Assembly: GCA_016650445.1 (NCBI GenBank)
Contig: JAENVS010000026.1
Span: forward strand, 18,899-82,898
Direction: 5' to 3'
Origin: Frankiaceae bacterium
Lineage (GTDB): Bacteria; Actinomycetota; Actinomycetes; Mycobacteriales; SCTD01
Length of the DNA: 64,000 nucleotides
The notes beneath the pieces are model-generated. The model did no database searches. It was not told the DNA's origin and worked only from the letters and a program-made list of their open reading frames with translations. Each line of letters starts with the position of its first letter. Position 1 is the first letter of the stretch. Positions 31,646 through 40,195 of this stretch are shown one piece after another. The position numbers and the translations under genes were made by a program.

Positions 31646-32010
31646 TGACCCCGCTCGAGACGGTCCACGCGTTCATGGCGGCTGCTGCCCTGCGCGACTA
31701 CGACGCCGCGATGGCGCTGCTCGCCGACGACGTCGAGTACCAGAACATGCCGCTACCGCCGGTGCACGGCCACGCCGCGGTGCGCGAGACGCTCGAGGCG
31801 CTGCTCGCCATGTGCGCCGGCTCGGAGTGGATCGTCCACCGCGAGCTCGCCGACGGGCCGCTCGTCATGAACGAGCGCACCGACCGGTTCCTGCTCAAGG
31901 GCGAGTGGGTCGACCTGCCCGTCGCGGGCGTGTTCGAGGTGCACGACGGGCGCATCACGCTCTGGCGCGACTACTTCGACCTGCCCACCATCATGAACAA
32001 GATGCTCTGA
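31645..32010 (+). CDS. Limonene-epoxide-hydrolase-like protein (SnoaL fold)
   Basis: A 121-residue cone-shaped alpha/beta fold protein of the limonene-1,2-epoxide hydrolase family. The segments NERTDRF and GRITLWRDYFD supply the Arg and Asp residues expected of the family's Asp-Arg-Asp active site. Its start shares one base with the ferredoxin stop. The mycobacterial member EphG (Rv2740) is a cholesterol-oxide-type hydrolase, so a sterol epoxide is a plausible substrate here, but this is inference from context. Confidence 0.82.
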   Translation: MTPLETVHAFMAAAALRDYDAAMALLADDVEYQNMPLPPVHGHAAVRETLEALLAMCAGSEWIVHRELADGPLVMNERTDRFLLKGEWVDLPVAGVFEVHDGRITLWRDYFDLPTIMNKML

Positions 32011-32106
32011 CCGCACCCAATCACGATCGCTGTGCGCATCCCGCGCTCACGTCCTGAGCGTGCCGCGCGCACGCCGATCACACCGGTCGGGGCAGGCGAG
32101 GGGCGT

Positions 32107-33579
32107 TCAGGCGGAGGCGGTGGGGACGCCGGGGACCTCGGTGCCGGCGGGGAGGCAGATCGACTTCGACTCGAGGTACGCCGCAAGGCCCTCGGGACCG
32201 AGCTCGCGGCCGATCCCGCTGTTCTTGTAGCCGCCGAACGGCGCGCCGAAGTCCAGCGAGAAGCCGTTGATCGTGAACGTCCCGGTGCGGACCCGGCGGG
32301 CGATGTCGATGCCGGCCGGGATGTCGGATGTGAAGACGGTGCCGGACAGGCCGTACTCGCTGTTGTTGGCGATCTTCACGGCGTCGTCGGGGGAGTCATA
32401 CGGGATGACCGCGACGACCGGCCCGAAGACCTCTTCCTGCGCGAGCGTGGAGTCGGGCTCGACGTTGATGAAGACCGTCGGCTCGACGTACCAGCCCGTC
32501 GACTGGCTGCTCGGCCGGCCGCCGCCCGTCGTGATCTTGCCGCCCTCCTTCTGCGCCGTCGCGATGTAGCCCTCGACGCGGTCGCGCTGGCGCTCGGCGA
32601 CCAGCGGGCCGATCTGCGTCGCCGGGTCGAGCGGGTCACCGACGATCTGCTGCGAGGCGAACTCGGTGATCGCGTCGACGATCTCGGTGTAGCGGTCGCG
32701 GCTGGCGAGGATGCGGGTCTGCGCGACGCAGGCCTGTCCGTTGTTCATGAAGCTCGAGCCGAGCAGGGCGGGGATCGACGTCTCCAGGTCGGCGTCGTCG
32801 AGGATGATCGCCGCCGACTTGCCACCGAGCTCGAGGGTGAGGCGGCGCAGCCGCTCCCCGGCCAGGGCGCCGATCCGCTTGCCCGCAATCGTGGAACCCG
32901 TGAAGGCGATCTTGTCGATGTCGGGGTGGGTGACGAGGTGCTCGCCCACCTCGCGGCCCGCGGTCACGATGTTCACGACACCCGCCGGGATACCGGCCTC
33001 GTCGAGGCACTCAGCCAGCAGGTAGGAGTCGAGCGGGGTCTCGGGTGCGGGCTTCAGCACGACCGTGCAACCAGCGGCGAGCGCCGGTGCGATCTTCAGC
33101 ATCGCGGTGAACAGCGGGACGTTCCACGGCACGATCGCGGCGACGACACCCACCGGCTCCTTGCGCACCAGTGACGGCCCCATCAGCCCGGGCCGCAGCT
33201 CCTCGAAGTGGAACGTCTGCGCCAGCCCGGCGTAGTAGTCGAGCACCATCGTGCTCGACAGCACCTGACCCATGATCGAGAACGAGTACGGCGACCCGTT
33301 CTCGCTGCTGATCAGCTTGGCGAACTCGTCCATCCGCGCGTTGATGGATGCCGACAGCGCGGCGATCTTCGCGGACCGCTCGGCAGCCGTCGTACGGCTC
33401 CACTCGCTGTCGTCGAAGGCCTTCCGGGCAGCGGCCACGGCCCGGTCGATGTCGGCGTTGGTCCCGTCCGGGACGCGCGCGATCACCTGCTCGGTGTGCG
33501 GGCTGACGACGTCGATCGTCCCCGTGCCGGCAGGGGCGACGTAGCCGCCGTCGATGTAGAAGTGCTCGCGCGTCTCCAC
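32107..33579 (-). CDS. NAD(P)-dependent aldehyde dehydrogenase
   Basis: Oxidises an aldehyde to the acid. The Asn of VPWNVPL, the general base Glu in TLELGGKSA and the nucleophilic Cys in NNGQACVAQTR are all present. The frame is open to 33618, but GTG 33579 is chosen because GAGGAGG lies eight bases upstream; it gives 490 residues starting VETREHFYIDGG. A KstR-like operator lies 42 bases upstream. The steroid-regulon context suggests a role after alcohol oxidation of a side chain or released fragment such as a propionaldehyde-type product. Confidence 0.9.
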   Translation of the reverse strand: METREHFYIDGGYVAPAGTGTIDVVSPHTEQVIARVPDGTNADIDRAVAAARKAFDDSEWSRTTAAERSAKIAALSASINARMDEFAKLISSENGSPYSFSIMGQVLSSTMVLDYYAGLAQTFHFEELRPGLMGPSLVRKEPVGVVAAIVPWNVPLFTAMLKIAPALAAGCTVVLKPAPETPLDSYLLAECLDEAGIPAGVVNIVTAGREVGEHLVTHPDIDKIAFTGSTIAGKRIGALAGERLRRLTLELGGKSAAIILDDADLETSIPALLGSSFMNNGQACVAQTRILASRDRYTEIVDAITEFASQQIVGDPLDPATQIGPLVAERQRDRVEGYIATAQKEGGKITTGGGRPSSQSTGWYVEPTVFINVEPDSTLAQEEVFGPVVAVIPYDSPDDAVKIANNSEYGLSGTVFTSDIPAGIDIARRVRTGTFTINGFSLDFGAPFGGYKNSGIGRELGPEGLAAYLESKSICLPAGTEVPGVPTASA

Positions 33580-33620
33580 CCGGAAGTCCTCCTCGTTGGG
33601 GCATGTCGCCGGCTGCATTA

Positions 33621-33634
33621 TGGAACACGTTCTA
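33621..33634. promoter_or_regulatory. KstR-like operator (aldehyde dehydrogenase side)
   Basis: TGGAACACGTTCTA matches TnnAACnnGTTnnA at all eight fixed positions. It lies between the divergent aldehyde and alcohol dehydrogenase genes, nearer the former. Its minus-strand edge runs into a CATAAT -10-like sequence. Confidence 0.75.
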
Positions 33635-33671
33635 GTCGTTGCGCCAGGGCCCGCCTCCCTTGCCGCCCAAC

Positions 33672-33685
33672 TAGAACCGGTTATA
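33672..33685. promoter_or_regulatory. KstR-like operator and promoter (alcohol dehydrogenase side)
   Basis: TAGAACCGGTTATA matches the consensus at all eight fixed positions. It sits in the spacer of a plausible promoter with TTGCCG at 33660-33665 and TAGATT at 33684-33689, 18 bases apart. A bound repressor would block the -10 region. Confidence 0.75.
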
Positions 33686-33728
33686 GATTTCGAGCGTCTG
33701 ATCTTCCGAGCGGTAGGAGCGGGATCTC

Positions 33729-34817
33729 GTGGTGCGGGCTGCAGTCGTCGAGGCGTACGGGCAGGACAAGGCGGAGATCCGCGACGACGTCGAGGCGATC
33801 GCGCCTCCAGCCGGGCAGGTCAAGGTGCGGATGCGCTCCACCGGCGTCTGCCACTCGGACATGTCCGCGATGGCGGGCATCCTCCCCGCCGCGTTGCCTG
33901 CGGTGCTCGGGCACGAGGGCGCGGGTGACGTGATCGAGGTCGGCGACGGTGTCACGCGGGTCAAGGTCGGTGACCGGGTCATTGTCGCGTGGGTCCCGCC
34001 GTGCGGTGGCTGCAAGTCGTGTCTGCGCGGCGAGCCCAACCTCTGCATGGAGCTCACGATGGCCGCCTTCGGCGCGCCGAACTTCCTGGTCGGCGGCAGC
34101 CCGTTCTTCGGCATGGCCGGCACCGGCACGTTCGCGGAGGAGATGACGATCCCGGAGCTCGGCTGCATCCCGCTCGCCGACGACGTGCCGTACGAGATCG
34201 GCGCGCTGATCGGCTGCGGCGTGATGACCGGCGTCGGCGCTGCCCTCAACACGGCGAAGGTGACGCCTGGCTCCTCGGTCGCGGTCATCGGCTGCGGCGG
34301 TGTCGGCATCTCGGCGATTCAGGGCGCCCGAATCTGCGGCGCATCGGAGATCGTGGCGATCGACCAGGTCGACGGCAAGCTCGAGTGGGCCCGCAAGTTC
34401 GGCGCGACGAAGACCGCCAACGGTGCCGACGCGGCGCAGGCCGTCATGACCGAGGTGACCGGCGGTGAGGGCTTCGACTACGTCTTCGAGGTCGTCGGCC
34501 GGTCCGAGACGATCCGCCAGGCGTGGGACCTCACCCGCCGTGGCGGTACGACGGTCGTCGTCGGCGCCGGCCGCATGGAGGACATGGTGTCCTTCAGCGC
34601 CTTCGAGCTGTTCTTCTCGGAGAAGAAGCTGCTCGGCTCCTACTACGGCTCAGGCGACGTACGCCGCGACTTCGACCGGCTGCTCGGCCTCTGGCGGGCG
34701 GGCCGGCTCGACCTCGACGGGATGATCACCCAGCGGCTGACCCTCGACGACCTCAACGACGCTTTCGCCGCCCTGAAGTCCGGCGAGGTCATCCGCCAGG
34801 TCATCAACTTCGCCTAG
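33729..34817 (+). CDS. Zinc-dependent alcohol dehydrogenase
   Basis: A medium-chain dehydrogenase of 362 residues. The catalytic zinc ligands lie in GVCHSDMS and GHEGAGDV, the structural-zinc cysteines in CGGCKSCLRGEPNLC, and NAD binds at VIGCGGVGISAIQGA. It resembles the class III-like alcohol dehydrogenases of actinobacteria. AGGAG at 33713-33717 precedes GTG 33729. It is divergent from the aldehyde dehydrogenase, with an operator for each, so the two probably act in sequence on an alcohol made during sterol side-chain breakdown. Confidence 0.9.
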   Translation: MVRAAVVEAYGQDKAEIRDDVEAIAPPAGQVKVRMRSTGVCHSDMSAMAGILPAALPAVLGHEGAGDVIEVGDGVTRVKVGDRVIVAWVPPCGGCKSCLRGEPNLCMELTMAAFGAPNFLVGGSPFFGMAGTGTFAEEMTIPELGCIPLADDVPYEIGALIGCGVMTGVGAALNTAKVTPGSSVAVIGCGGVGISAIQGARICGASEIVAIDQVDGKLEWARKFGATKTANGADAAQAVMTEVTGGEGFDYVFEVVGRSETIRQAWDLTRRGGTTVVVGAGRMEDMVSFSAFELFFSEKKLLGSYYGSGDVRRDFDRLLGLWRAGRLDLDGMITQRLTLDDLNDAFAALKSGEVIRQVINFA

Positions 34818-35473
34818 TCCTGGACCAGCATCTCGTGCAGGCCGCCCCTGGGGACGACGAAGATGCCGGTGGCCTCGGCGAGGAGCTCGCCGTCGCAGGT
34901 GCTTCGACCCCAGGCGGTGACCTTGCGCCCTGACACGGACTCGACGCCTGCCTCGTAGTCGATGCGCTGGTGCAGCGGGGTGCGCGCGACCATCCGCACG
35001 CTGAGCGTTCCCGTGAACCCCGCCTGGCCGGACGCCGCCTGCGCGACCCCGAGCAGGTCGTCGAAGGCCGCCATCACGTGGCCGCCGTGCACCGTGCCGG
35101 GCGGGCCCTCGTAGGCGTCGCCGTACGTCGTGTGAGCCCGAAGCTCGTCGCCGACGAACTCCACCTGCAGCGGCGTCGCCAGCGCGTTTCCGCGGCCGGA
35201 GAACGGACTGCGCTCGAACAGGCTGAAGTCCTGCTCGCTGGCGAACAGCGACCGCACCCGTGGCAGCGCACCGACGTGCTTGCGCGCGGCTGCCAGCAGC
35301 TCGTCGGCCTGCGCCAGATCGTCCGCCGACGCCGCGCCCGAGTCCAGCCGGAGCACGTCGCCGATCAGCGCCCGCAGGTGCTCGGCCAGCGCGTGCTTCG
35401 CGAGCTGGTTCTGCGTGTGCTCCGCGTCCTGCGGGAACCACGACCGGATCGGGTCGCCGGATGCCGAGGTCAC
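34814..35473 (-). CDS. Hotdog-fold thioesterase (PaaI-like)
   Basis: A 219-residue predicted acyl-CoA thioesterase. An N-terminal helical region is followed by a single hotdog domain (about residues 100-215) with YEGPPGTVHGGHVMAAFDD, the HGG helix motif of the PaaI/THEM4-like group. It overlaps the enoyl-CoA hydratase start by four bases on its 5' side. On its 3' side it converges with the alcohol dehydrogenase, overlapping by four bases. It may release CoA from stalled side-chain intermediates. Confidence 0.83.
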   Translation of the reverse strand: MTSASGDPIRSWFPQDAEHTQNQLAKHALAEHLRALIGDVLRLDSGAASADDLAQADELLAAARKHVGALPRVRSLFASEQDFSLFERSPFSGRGNALATPLQVEFVGDELRAHTTYGDAYEGPPGTVHGGHVMAAFDDLLGVAQAASGQAGFTGTLSVRMVARTPLHQRIDYEAGVESVSGRKVTAWGRSTCDGELLAEATGIFVVPRGGLHEMLVQD

Positions 35474-36267
35474 CGGCCGACGAAGTTCGGCGGCCGCTTC
35501 TCGGCGAAGGCGCGGGGTCCCTCGCGGGCGTCCTCGGTCGCGAAGACCGGCATCCCGATCTCCAGCTCGACCTTCAGCGCCTCGTCCTCCGGCAGGCCCT
35601 CGGTCTCCCGCAGCGATCGCAGCACCGCCCGCACCGCGATCGGGCCGTTGGCGCTGATCGCGTGGGCGATCTCACGCGCTCGGCTGTACGCCGTACCGTC
35701 CGGTACGACGGAGCCGATGAGCCCGTACTGCAGCGCCTCGGCGGCGCTGATCGTCTTGCCGGTGAGCAGCAGCTCGGCAGCGAGGGTGTAGGGCAGCTGA
35801 CGACGCAACCGCACGGTCGAGCCCCCGAGCGGAAACAGCCCACGTCGTACCTCGGCCACGCCGAACGTCGCCGACTCGCCCGCCACCCGGATGTCGGTCG
35901 CCTGCAGGATCTCGGTACCGCCGGCGATCGCGGGCCCCTCCACTGCGGCGATGAGCGGCTTGGTCAGCCGGTAGTGGCGCAGCAGCGCCCGCCAGGCCAG
36001 GTCGGCGTCGCGCGAGAAGCGCTGCGCGTACTCGTCGTCGGGGAGCGGGTTGCTCATCATCGCCTTGAGGTCGGCGCCGGCGCAGAAGACGGTGTCGGAA
36101 CCGGTGAGGATGACGCAGCGGATCTCGTCGTCGGCGTCGGCCTGCTCCCACGCTTCGGCCATCCGACCGAGCATGTTGGGGGAGAAGGCGTTCTTACGCT
36201 CCGGCCGGTTCATCCGCAGGGTCAGGACGTGTCCGTCCTTCTCGACGAGCAGGTGCTCCTCGCTCAT
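35470..36267 (-). CDS. Enoyl-CoA hydratase/isomerase (crotonase family)
   Basis: A 265-residue crotonase-fold enzyme. The oxyanion-hole strands are TVFCAGADLKAM and EGPAIAGGTEI. The second conserved block is FGVAEVRRGLFP. It lies in the operon ferredoxin, hydratase, thioesterase behind a perfect KstR-like operator. The exact side-chain or ring intermediate cannot be told from sequence. Confidence 0.88.
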   Translation of the reverse strand: MSEEHLLVEKDGHVLTLRMNRPERKNAFSPNMLGRMAEAWEQADADDEIRCVILTGSDTVFCAGADLKAMMSNPLPDDEYAQRFSRDADLAWRALLRHYRLTKPLIAAVEGPAIAGGTEILQATDIRVAGESATFGVAEVRRGLFPLGGSTVRLRRQLPYTLAAELLLTGKTISAAEALQYGLIGSVVPDGTAYSRAREIAHAISANGPIAVRAVLRSLRETEGLPEDEALKVELEIGMPVFATEDAREGPRAFAEKRPPNFVGR

Positions 36268-36277
36268 TGTGGCTTTC

Positions 36278-36505
36278 CTAGTCCTCGGGGAACACGATGT
36301 CGCCGGTGCGGCTGTCCTTCGCGGAGATGGCTTCGACGGGGCAGCCCTCCATCGCCTCCCACAGCGCCTCGGACTCCTCGACGGGATTGCTCTTGACGAC
36401 CGACTTGCGGTCGGCGGCCTGCCCGAACACGTCGGGCGCGCTGTTGCGGCAGTAGCCCGAGCTGATGCACGTCGGAGCGACCGCGACCTCCAATGACCTG
36501 CCCAC
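36278..36505 (-). CDS. Single-cluster ferredoxin (P450-partner type)
   Basis: A 75-residue ferredoxin with CISSGYCRNSAPDVF near the N-terminus and GCPVEAI near the C-terminus. That is the CX5C...CP pattern of 3Fe-4S or 4Fe-4S ferredoxins that feed actinobacterial P450s. A Ser stands where four-cysteine ferredoxins have their second ligand, favouring 3Fe-4S. GTG 36505 follows GGGAGG by four bases; the frame is open to 36541 but that would cross the operator. It is a good candidate redox partner of the CYP125-like enzyme at 51812. Confidence 0.88.
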   Translation of the reverse strand: MGRSLEVAVAPTCISSGYCRNSAPDVFGQAADRKSVVKSNPVEESEALWEAMEGCPVEAISAKDSRTGDIVFPED

Positions 36506-36522
36506 GACGCCTCCCGCGCTAC

Positions 36523-36536
36523 TAGAACCTGTTCTA
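36523..36536. promoter_or_regulatory. KstR-like operator (ferredoxin operon)
   Basis: TAGAACCTGTTCTA matches the consensus at all eight fixed positions and sits within the wider palindrome ACTAGAACCTGTTCTAGT. It is the best copy in the window and lies just upstream of the ferredoxin ribosome binding site. Confidence 0.8.
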
Positions 36537-36574
36537 GTCACTGCGTTTCTAGTACACCGGACGCCGGTCCGCCA

Positions 36575-38002
36575 CTAGGGCGACGCGCCCGGGCTCGGGG
36601 TGACCCCCACCGACGTCGGCCGGACGTGCCGCTCGACCGTCACGGACGACGAGCCGAGGCCGCCGACGGTCACCTCGTCCCACGCCTGCAGCTGGTGGCT
36701 CTCGCTGTCGAAGTAGAGGATCGAGCACTCCAGGGGCGTCGGCTCCTCGCCTTGGAGCCCGCGAAGGCCGGCGCCGCCGGTCGACCCCTGGACCAGGAAC
36801 AGGCTGCCGCCGTCGACCCGCTGCTCGCGGTGGTGCCGGTGGCCGGCGAGCACCAGCGGTGCGACGCCGGCGAGGGCCCCCCCGGCGAGCGGGTCGTGCA
36901 CGAGCGCGACGTTGACGGGGGCCGGCTCCGCGCGGATCACGTCGGCCAGCTGCCGGCCGGACTCGACCAAGCCGTCGGCGTCCGCGATCGTGACCGACTT
37001 GTCCGGTGTGAACCGAGGGTCGGCGATGCCGGCGATCCGGATCCCGGCCAGTGTGGTCACGGCGCCGTCGAGCACGGTGGCGTCGGGCAGCCGGCGTACC
37101 TGCTCGACGGTCGTGTCGGAGTCATGGTTGCCGCGGATCGCGACGTAGGGCACGGGGATGCGGCGGAGGTCGTCGACGAACGGGCCTTCCGCGGCACTGC
37201 CGTGATCGGTGAGGTCACCGGTGTCGATGACGCCGCGCACCTTGAACTGCGAGACGAGTGAGACGACGAGGTCGATCCCCGCTGGGTTGAGGTGCAGGTC
37301 GGAGATGTGCAGCAACGCGATGGTCGACCCGGTCGGGCGGTACGTCGGCAGCGATGACGTCACGTCGTACAGCTGCACCACGTTGCCGACGAGCTGGCCG
37401 AGCGCAAGCCGGTACGCCGAGAAGTTCGTGATGATCTGCTCGGCGCTGCCGATGGCGGTGGGGGCGCTCGCGAGCAGGCCGGTGTACTTCGGCTCGCGGA
37501 TGCTTCCCGGCCGCCAGGTCGCGGCGGCGATCCCGGCGGTGACCGCGATCGACGCAACGCACATGCCGAGGCACAGGGCGGTACGCCGCAGCGATCGGAA
37601 GACGATCAGCGACAGCAGTGCGCAGGCAACCAGCGCCGCGGCGGACGCCCGCAGCACGAGCCGAAGCAGGGCCGAGTGCAGGTCGTTGCCGACGCGGTCT
37701 CCGACGGTCGCGAACCCGCCTGGGTCCTCCGCGAGGCTCCGCGCGACGTCTGCTCGCAACTCGACGACCGAGGCGCGCACCGCCAGCGGCCCGTGGTGCG
37801 TGCCGAACTCCATCGTGCCCAGCGGCGGCACCCGCAGCTCGGAGCCGCCCGACAGTGACGGCTGCAGCCCGAGCCGGACGTCGACCGGCCCCACACGCGC
37901 GTCCTGATGCCCGGCGAGCAGGATCCCGAGGGCCGCACCGGCGAGCGCAACCACCAGGCAGCCGGCGGCCACGGCGGCACCACGGGCGCGGGCGGAGGTC
38001 AC
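36575..38002 (-). CDS. Membrane-anchored metallophosphoesterase
   Basis: A calcineurin-type phosphoesterase of 475 residues. The N-terminal 190 residues contain a membrane helix near residues 8-28 and another pair near 115-155, with an extracytoplasmic segment between. The C-terminal domain carries all metal-binding motifs: LHISDLHLN, DTGDLTDHG, RGNHDSD, VALVHDP and AGHRHH. GTG 38002 is chosen; the longer open frame lies over the divergent kinase-like gene. The catalytic domain could lie outside or inside depending on helix count. Its substrate and the reason for its place beside a KstR-like site are unknown. Confidence 0.83.
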   Translation of the reverse strand: MTSARARGAAVAAGCLVVALAGAALGILLAGHQDARVGPVDVRLGLQPSLSGGSELRVPPLGTMEFGTHHGPLAVRASVVELRADVARSLAEDPGGFATVGDRVGNDLHSALLRLVLRASAAALVACALLSLIVFRSLRRTALCLGMCVASIAVTAGIAAATWRPGSIREPKYTGLLASAPTAIGSAEQIITNFSAYRLALGQLVGNVVQLYDVTSSLPTYRPTGSTIALLHISDLHLNPAGIDLVVSLVSQFKVRGVIDTGDLTDHGSAAEGPFVDDLRRIPVPYVAIRGNHDSDTTVEQVRRLPDATVLDGAVTTLAGIRIAGIADPRFTPDKSVTIADADGLVESGRQLADVIRAEPAPVNVALVHDPLAGGALAGVAPLVLAGHRHHREQRVDGGSLFLVQGSTGGAGLRGLQGEEPTPLECSILYFDSESHQLQAWDEVTVGGLGSSSVTVERHVRPTSVGVTPSPGASP

Positions 38003-38023
38003 CGGTCCACGTTGCCACGCCAC

Positions 38024-38037
38024 CAGAACAGGTTCTA
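38024..38037. promoter_or_regulatory. KstR-like operator at divergent promoter
   Basis: CAGAACAGGTTCTA matches seven of eight fixed positions. It overlaps TAGGTT at 38036-38041, a -10 box ending six bases before the GTG at 38048, which implies a leaderless and repressible transcript for the operon to the right. It could also serve the metallophosphoesterase to the left. Confidence 0.65.
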
Positions 38038-38047
38038 GGTTCCTCCG

Positions 38048-39112
38048 GTGGCGATCCCCCCGCAGCGCGATGTCGAGCAGACCAGGGTCGCCCTCGCCGG
38101 GTGGCTCGCCACGACCCTGTCGGCGGACGGCGACGTTGCCCTCGGCGAGCTGCGCGGACCCGGCGCCACCGGCTTCTCCAACGAGACGCTCATCGTCGAC
38201 GCGTCGTGGACGGCGGGCGGCACCCCGCAGCAGGCGTCGTACGTCGTCCGCGTTGCGCCCACGGGCTACTCGCTGTTCCCGGACGCGGCGTTCGACACGC
38301 AGTACCGAGTGCTGCGCGCACTGCAGGCGACGTCGATCCCCGTGCCGAACGTGCGCTGGTACGAGACGGACGCGTCGGTGCTCGGTGCGCCCTTCTTCGT
38401 CATGGACGAGGTGCAGGGCCGAGTGCCGCCGGACAACCCGCCGTACCACATGGCGGGGTGGCTCTTCGACGTCTCGCCGGCGCACCGCGCGACGCTGTGG
38501 TGGGGCGCGATCGACGCGATGGCCGACCTGCATCGACTCGACCCCGCCGAGTGCGGGCTCGACTTCCTGACCGGTGGACTCGGTGAGGGGCTGGCCTACT
38601 ACGAGTCGTTCCTCGAGATGGTCGAGAAGGACGAGCCGGTGCCGATGGCCCGGCGCGCCCTCGACTGGCTGCGCAGCAACCTGCCCGGCGAGGAGCAGGT
38701 CGTGCTGACGTGGGGCGATGCCCGCATCGGCAACGTGATGTACGACGACGACGGCGAGGTGCTCGCCGTTCTGGACTGGGAGATGGTCGGACTCGGTGCG
38801 CCCGCGCAGGACGTGGCATGGGCGCTGTTCCTCGACCGCCACCACAGCGAGGGCTGCGACGTGCCTCGCCTGGCGGGCTTCCCGACGACGGCCGAGACCG
38901 TGGCGCACTACGAGGCACGAAGCGGGATCGCCCTGCGGGACATGGAGTTCTACGAGGTCTACTCGGCGTTCCGGTTCTGCGTGATCATGGGTCGGCTGGC
39001 CGTCATCTTCAAGGACTGGGACCTGCTGCCCCCGGACGACGCGATGGCGCAGGACAACACCGTGACGCGGCTGACCGAGCGCGTGCTCGCCGAACGCAAC
39101 GCAGCTCGATGA
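38048..39112 (+). CDS. Aminoglycoside-phosphotransferase-fold kinase-like protein
   Basis: A 354-residue protein of the APH/ACAD10-type kinase family. The N-lobe has ELRGPGATGFSNETLIVDA (nucleotide loop) and YVVRVAP with the ATP-binding Arg/Lys region. The catalytic loop is LTWGDARIGNVMYD (His of the usual HGD replaced by Trp), and VLDWEMVGLG is the metal-binding DFG equivalent. LvaA and the ACAD10/11 kinase domains of this family phosphorylate hydroxyacyl-CoAs, which suggests such a role here. It starts at a leaderless promoter under a KstR-like operator. Confidence 0.85.
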   Translation: MAIPPQRDVEQTRVALAGWLATTLSADGDVALGELRGPGATGFSNETLIVDASWTAGGTPQQASYVVRVAPTGYSLFPDAAFDTQYRVLRALQATSIPVPNVRWYETDASVLGAPFFVMDEVQGRVPPDNPPYHMAGWLFDVSPAHRATLWWGAIDAMADLHRLDPAECGLDFLTGGLGEGLAYYESFLEMVEKDEPVPMARRALDWLRSNLPGEEQVVLTWGDARIGNVMYDDDGEVLAVLDWEMVGLGAPAQDVAWALFLDRHHSEGCDVPRLAGFPTTAETVAHYEARSGIALRDMEFYEVYSAFRFCVIMGRLAVIFKDWDLLPPDDAMAQDNTVTRLTERVLAERNAAR

Positions 39113-39119
39113 GGGCCTG

Positions 39120-40193
39120 ATGCTGTCGCCGTTGGACGACCTGCCCATCCACCAGGTTGCGGAGACGATGGCGACCGTCGGCACCAGTGACCGCAACTTC
39201 TACGACCGCTACTACTTCAGCCTGCACGGTTCGGACGACGAGTTCTTCCTCGCCGCCGGCCTCGGGCAGTACCCCAACCTCGACGTGTGCGACGGCTTTG
39301 TCGCGGTCGCGCACGGCACGATGCAGACGGTCGTGCGCGCGTCGCGACCGCTCGGCCTGGACCGGCTCGACGTCTCGGTCGGGCCCATGCGGGTCGAGGT
39401 GATCGAGGGGCTTCGCACAGTCCGCCTCGTCTGCGAGGAGGTCGACGGCTTCGGGCTCGACGTGACCTGGGAGGGCACGATCCCGGCGTACGAGGAGCCG
39501 CGGATGCTCCTGGCCGCGCCGCACGGCCGGATCATCATCGACACGATGCGGTTCCTGCAGACCGGTCGCTGGACCGGCACGCTGTTGCTCGACGGCCGCT
39601 CGATCGACGTGACCCCCGATCGCTTCTGGGGGAGCCGGGACCGCTCGTGGGGCGTCCGCCCGGTCGGCGAGCCTGAGCCGGCCGGTGCCCCGTCGCAGCT
39701 GAGCGGCTTCTTCTGGAACTACTTCGTCGCCCAGTTCGACGGCTTCTCGGTGATCTACATGGCGCAGGAGGACTCGAACGGCCGGCGTACGACGGAGGAA
39801 GGCGTGAAGCTGTACGCCGACGGTCGGGTCGAACTGCTCGGCCGGCCGGAGCATGCGCTGGAGTTCACGGAAGGGACGCGGCGAGTCACGCGAGCCGTGA
39901 TCCGGTTCGCCCGTGGGCTCGAGCTGACCGGCGAGGTGCTGCGTCCGCTGCACCTGGCGCGCGGCACGGGCTACGGCTTCGACGCCGACTGGCGGCACGG
40001 CATGTGGCACGGCCCGGAGACCGTCGTACAGAGAAGGGACTTCGACACCGACGACCCGTCGATCGTGCCGATGCCGGGGGCCATCATCGACAACATCGCC
40101 CGCTTCACGACGAGCGACGGCGAAGTGGGCTACGGCCTGCTCGAGGTGATGACCATCGGCCCGCACCCGCAGTACTTCGAGGGTTGGGAGTAG
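39120..40193 (+). CDS. Conserved hypothetical protein (all-beta, lipocalin/DUF7064-like)
   Basis: A 357-residue soluble protein with no catalytic motif I recognise. It is rich in alternating hydrophobic strands and aromatic residues, for example SGFFWNYFVAQFDGFSVIYM and GYGFDADWRHGMWHG. This recalls two-domain lipocalin-like proteins (AttH/CrtC type, DUF7064/7065) that bind hydrophobic ligands. It begins seven bases after the kinase-like gene and ends two bases before the large membrane protein gene, so the three are one operon. A sterol- or acyl-binding role is only a hypothesis. Confidence 0.75.
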   Translation: MLSPLDDLPIHQVAETMATVGTSDRNFYDRYYFSLHGSDDEFFLAAGLGQYPNLDVCDGFVAVAHGTMQTVVRASRPLGLDRLDVSVGPMRVEVIEGLRTVRLVCEEVDGFGLDVTWEGTIPAYEEPRMLLAAPHGRIIIDTMRFLQTGRWTGTLLLDGRSIDVTPDRFWGSRDRSWGVRPVGEPEPAGAPSQLSGFFWNYFVAQFDGFSVIYMAQEDSNGRRTTEEGVKLYADGRVELLGRPEHALEFTEGTRRVTRAVIRFARGLELTGEVLRPLHLARGTGYGFDADWRHGMWHGPETVVQRRDFDTDDPSIVPMPGAIIDNIARFTTSDGEVGYGLLEVMTIGPHPQYFEGWE

Positions 40194-40195
40194 CC

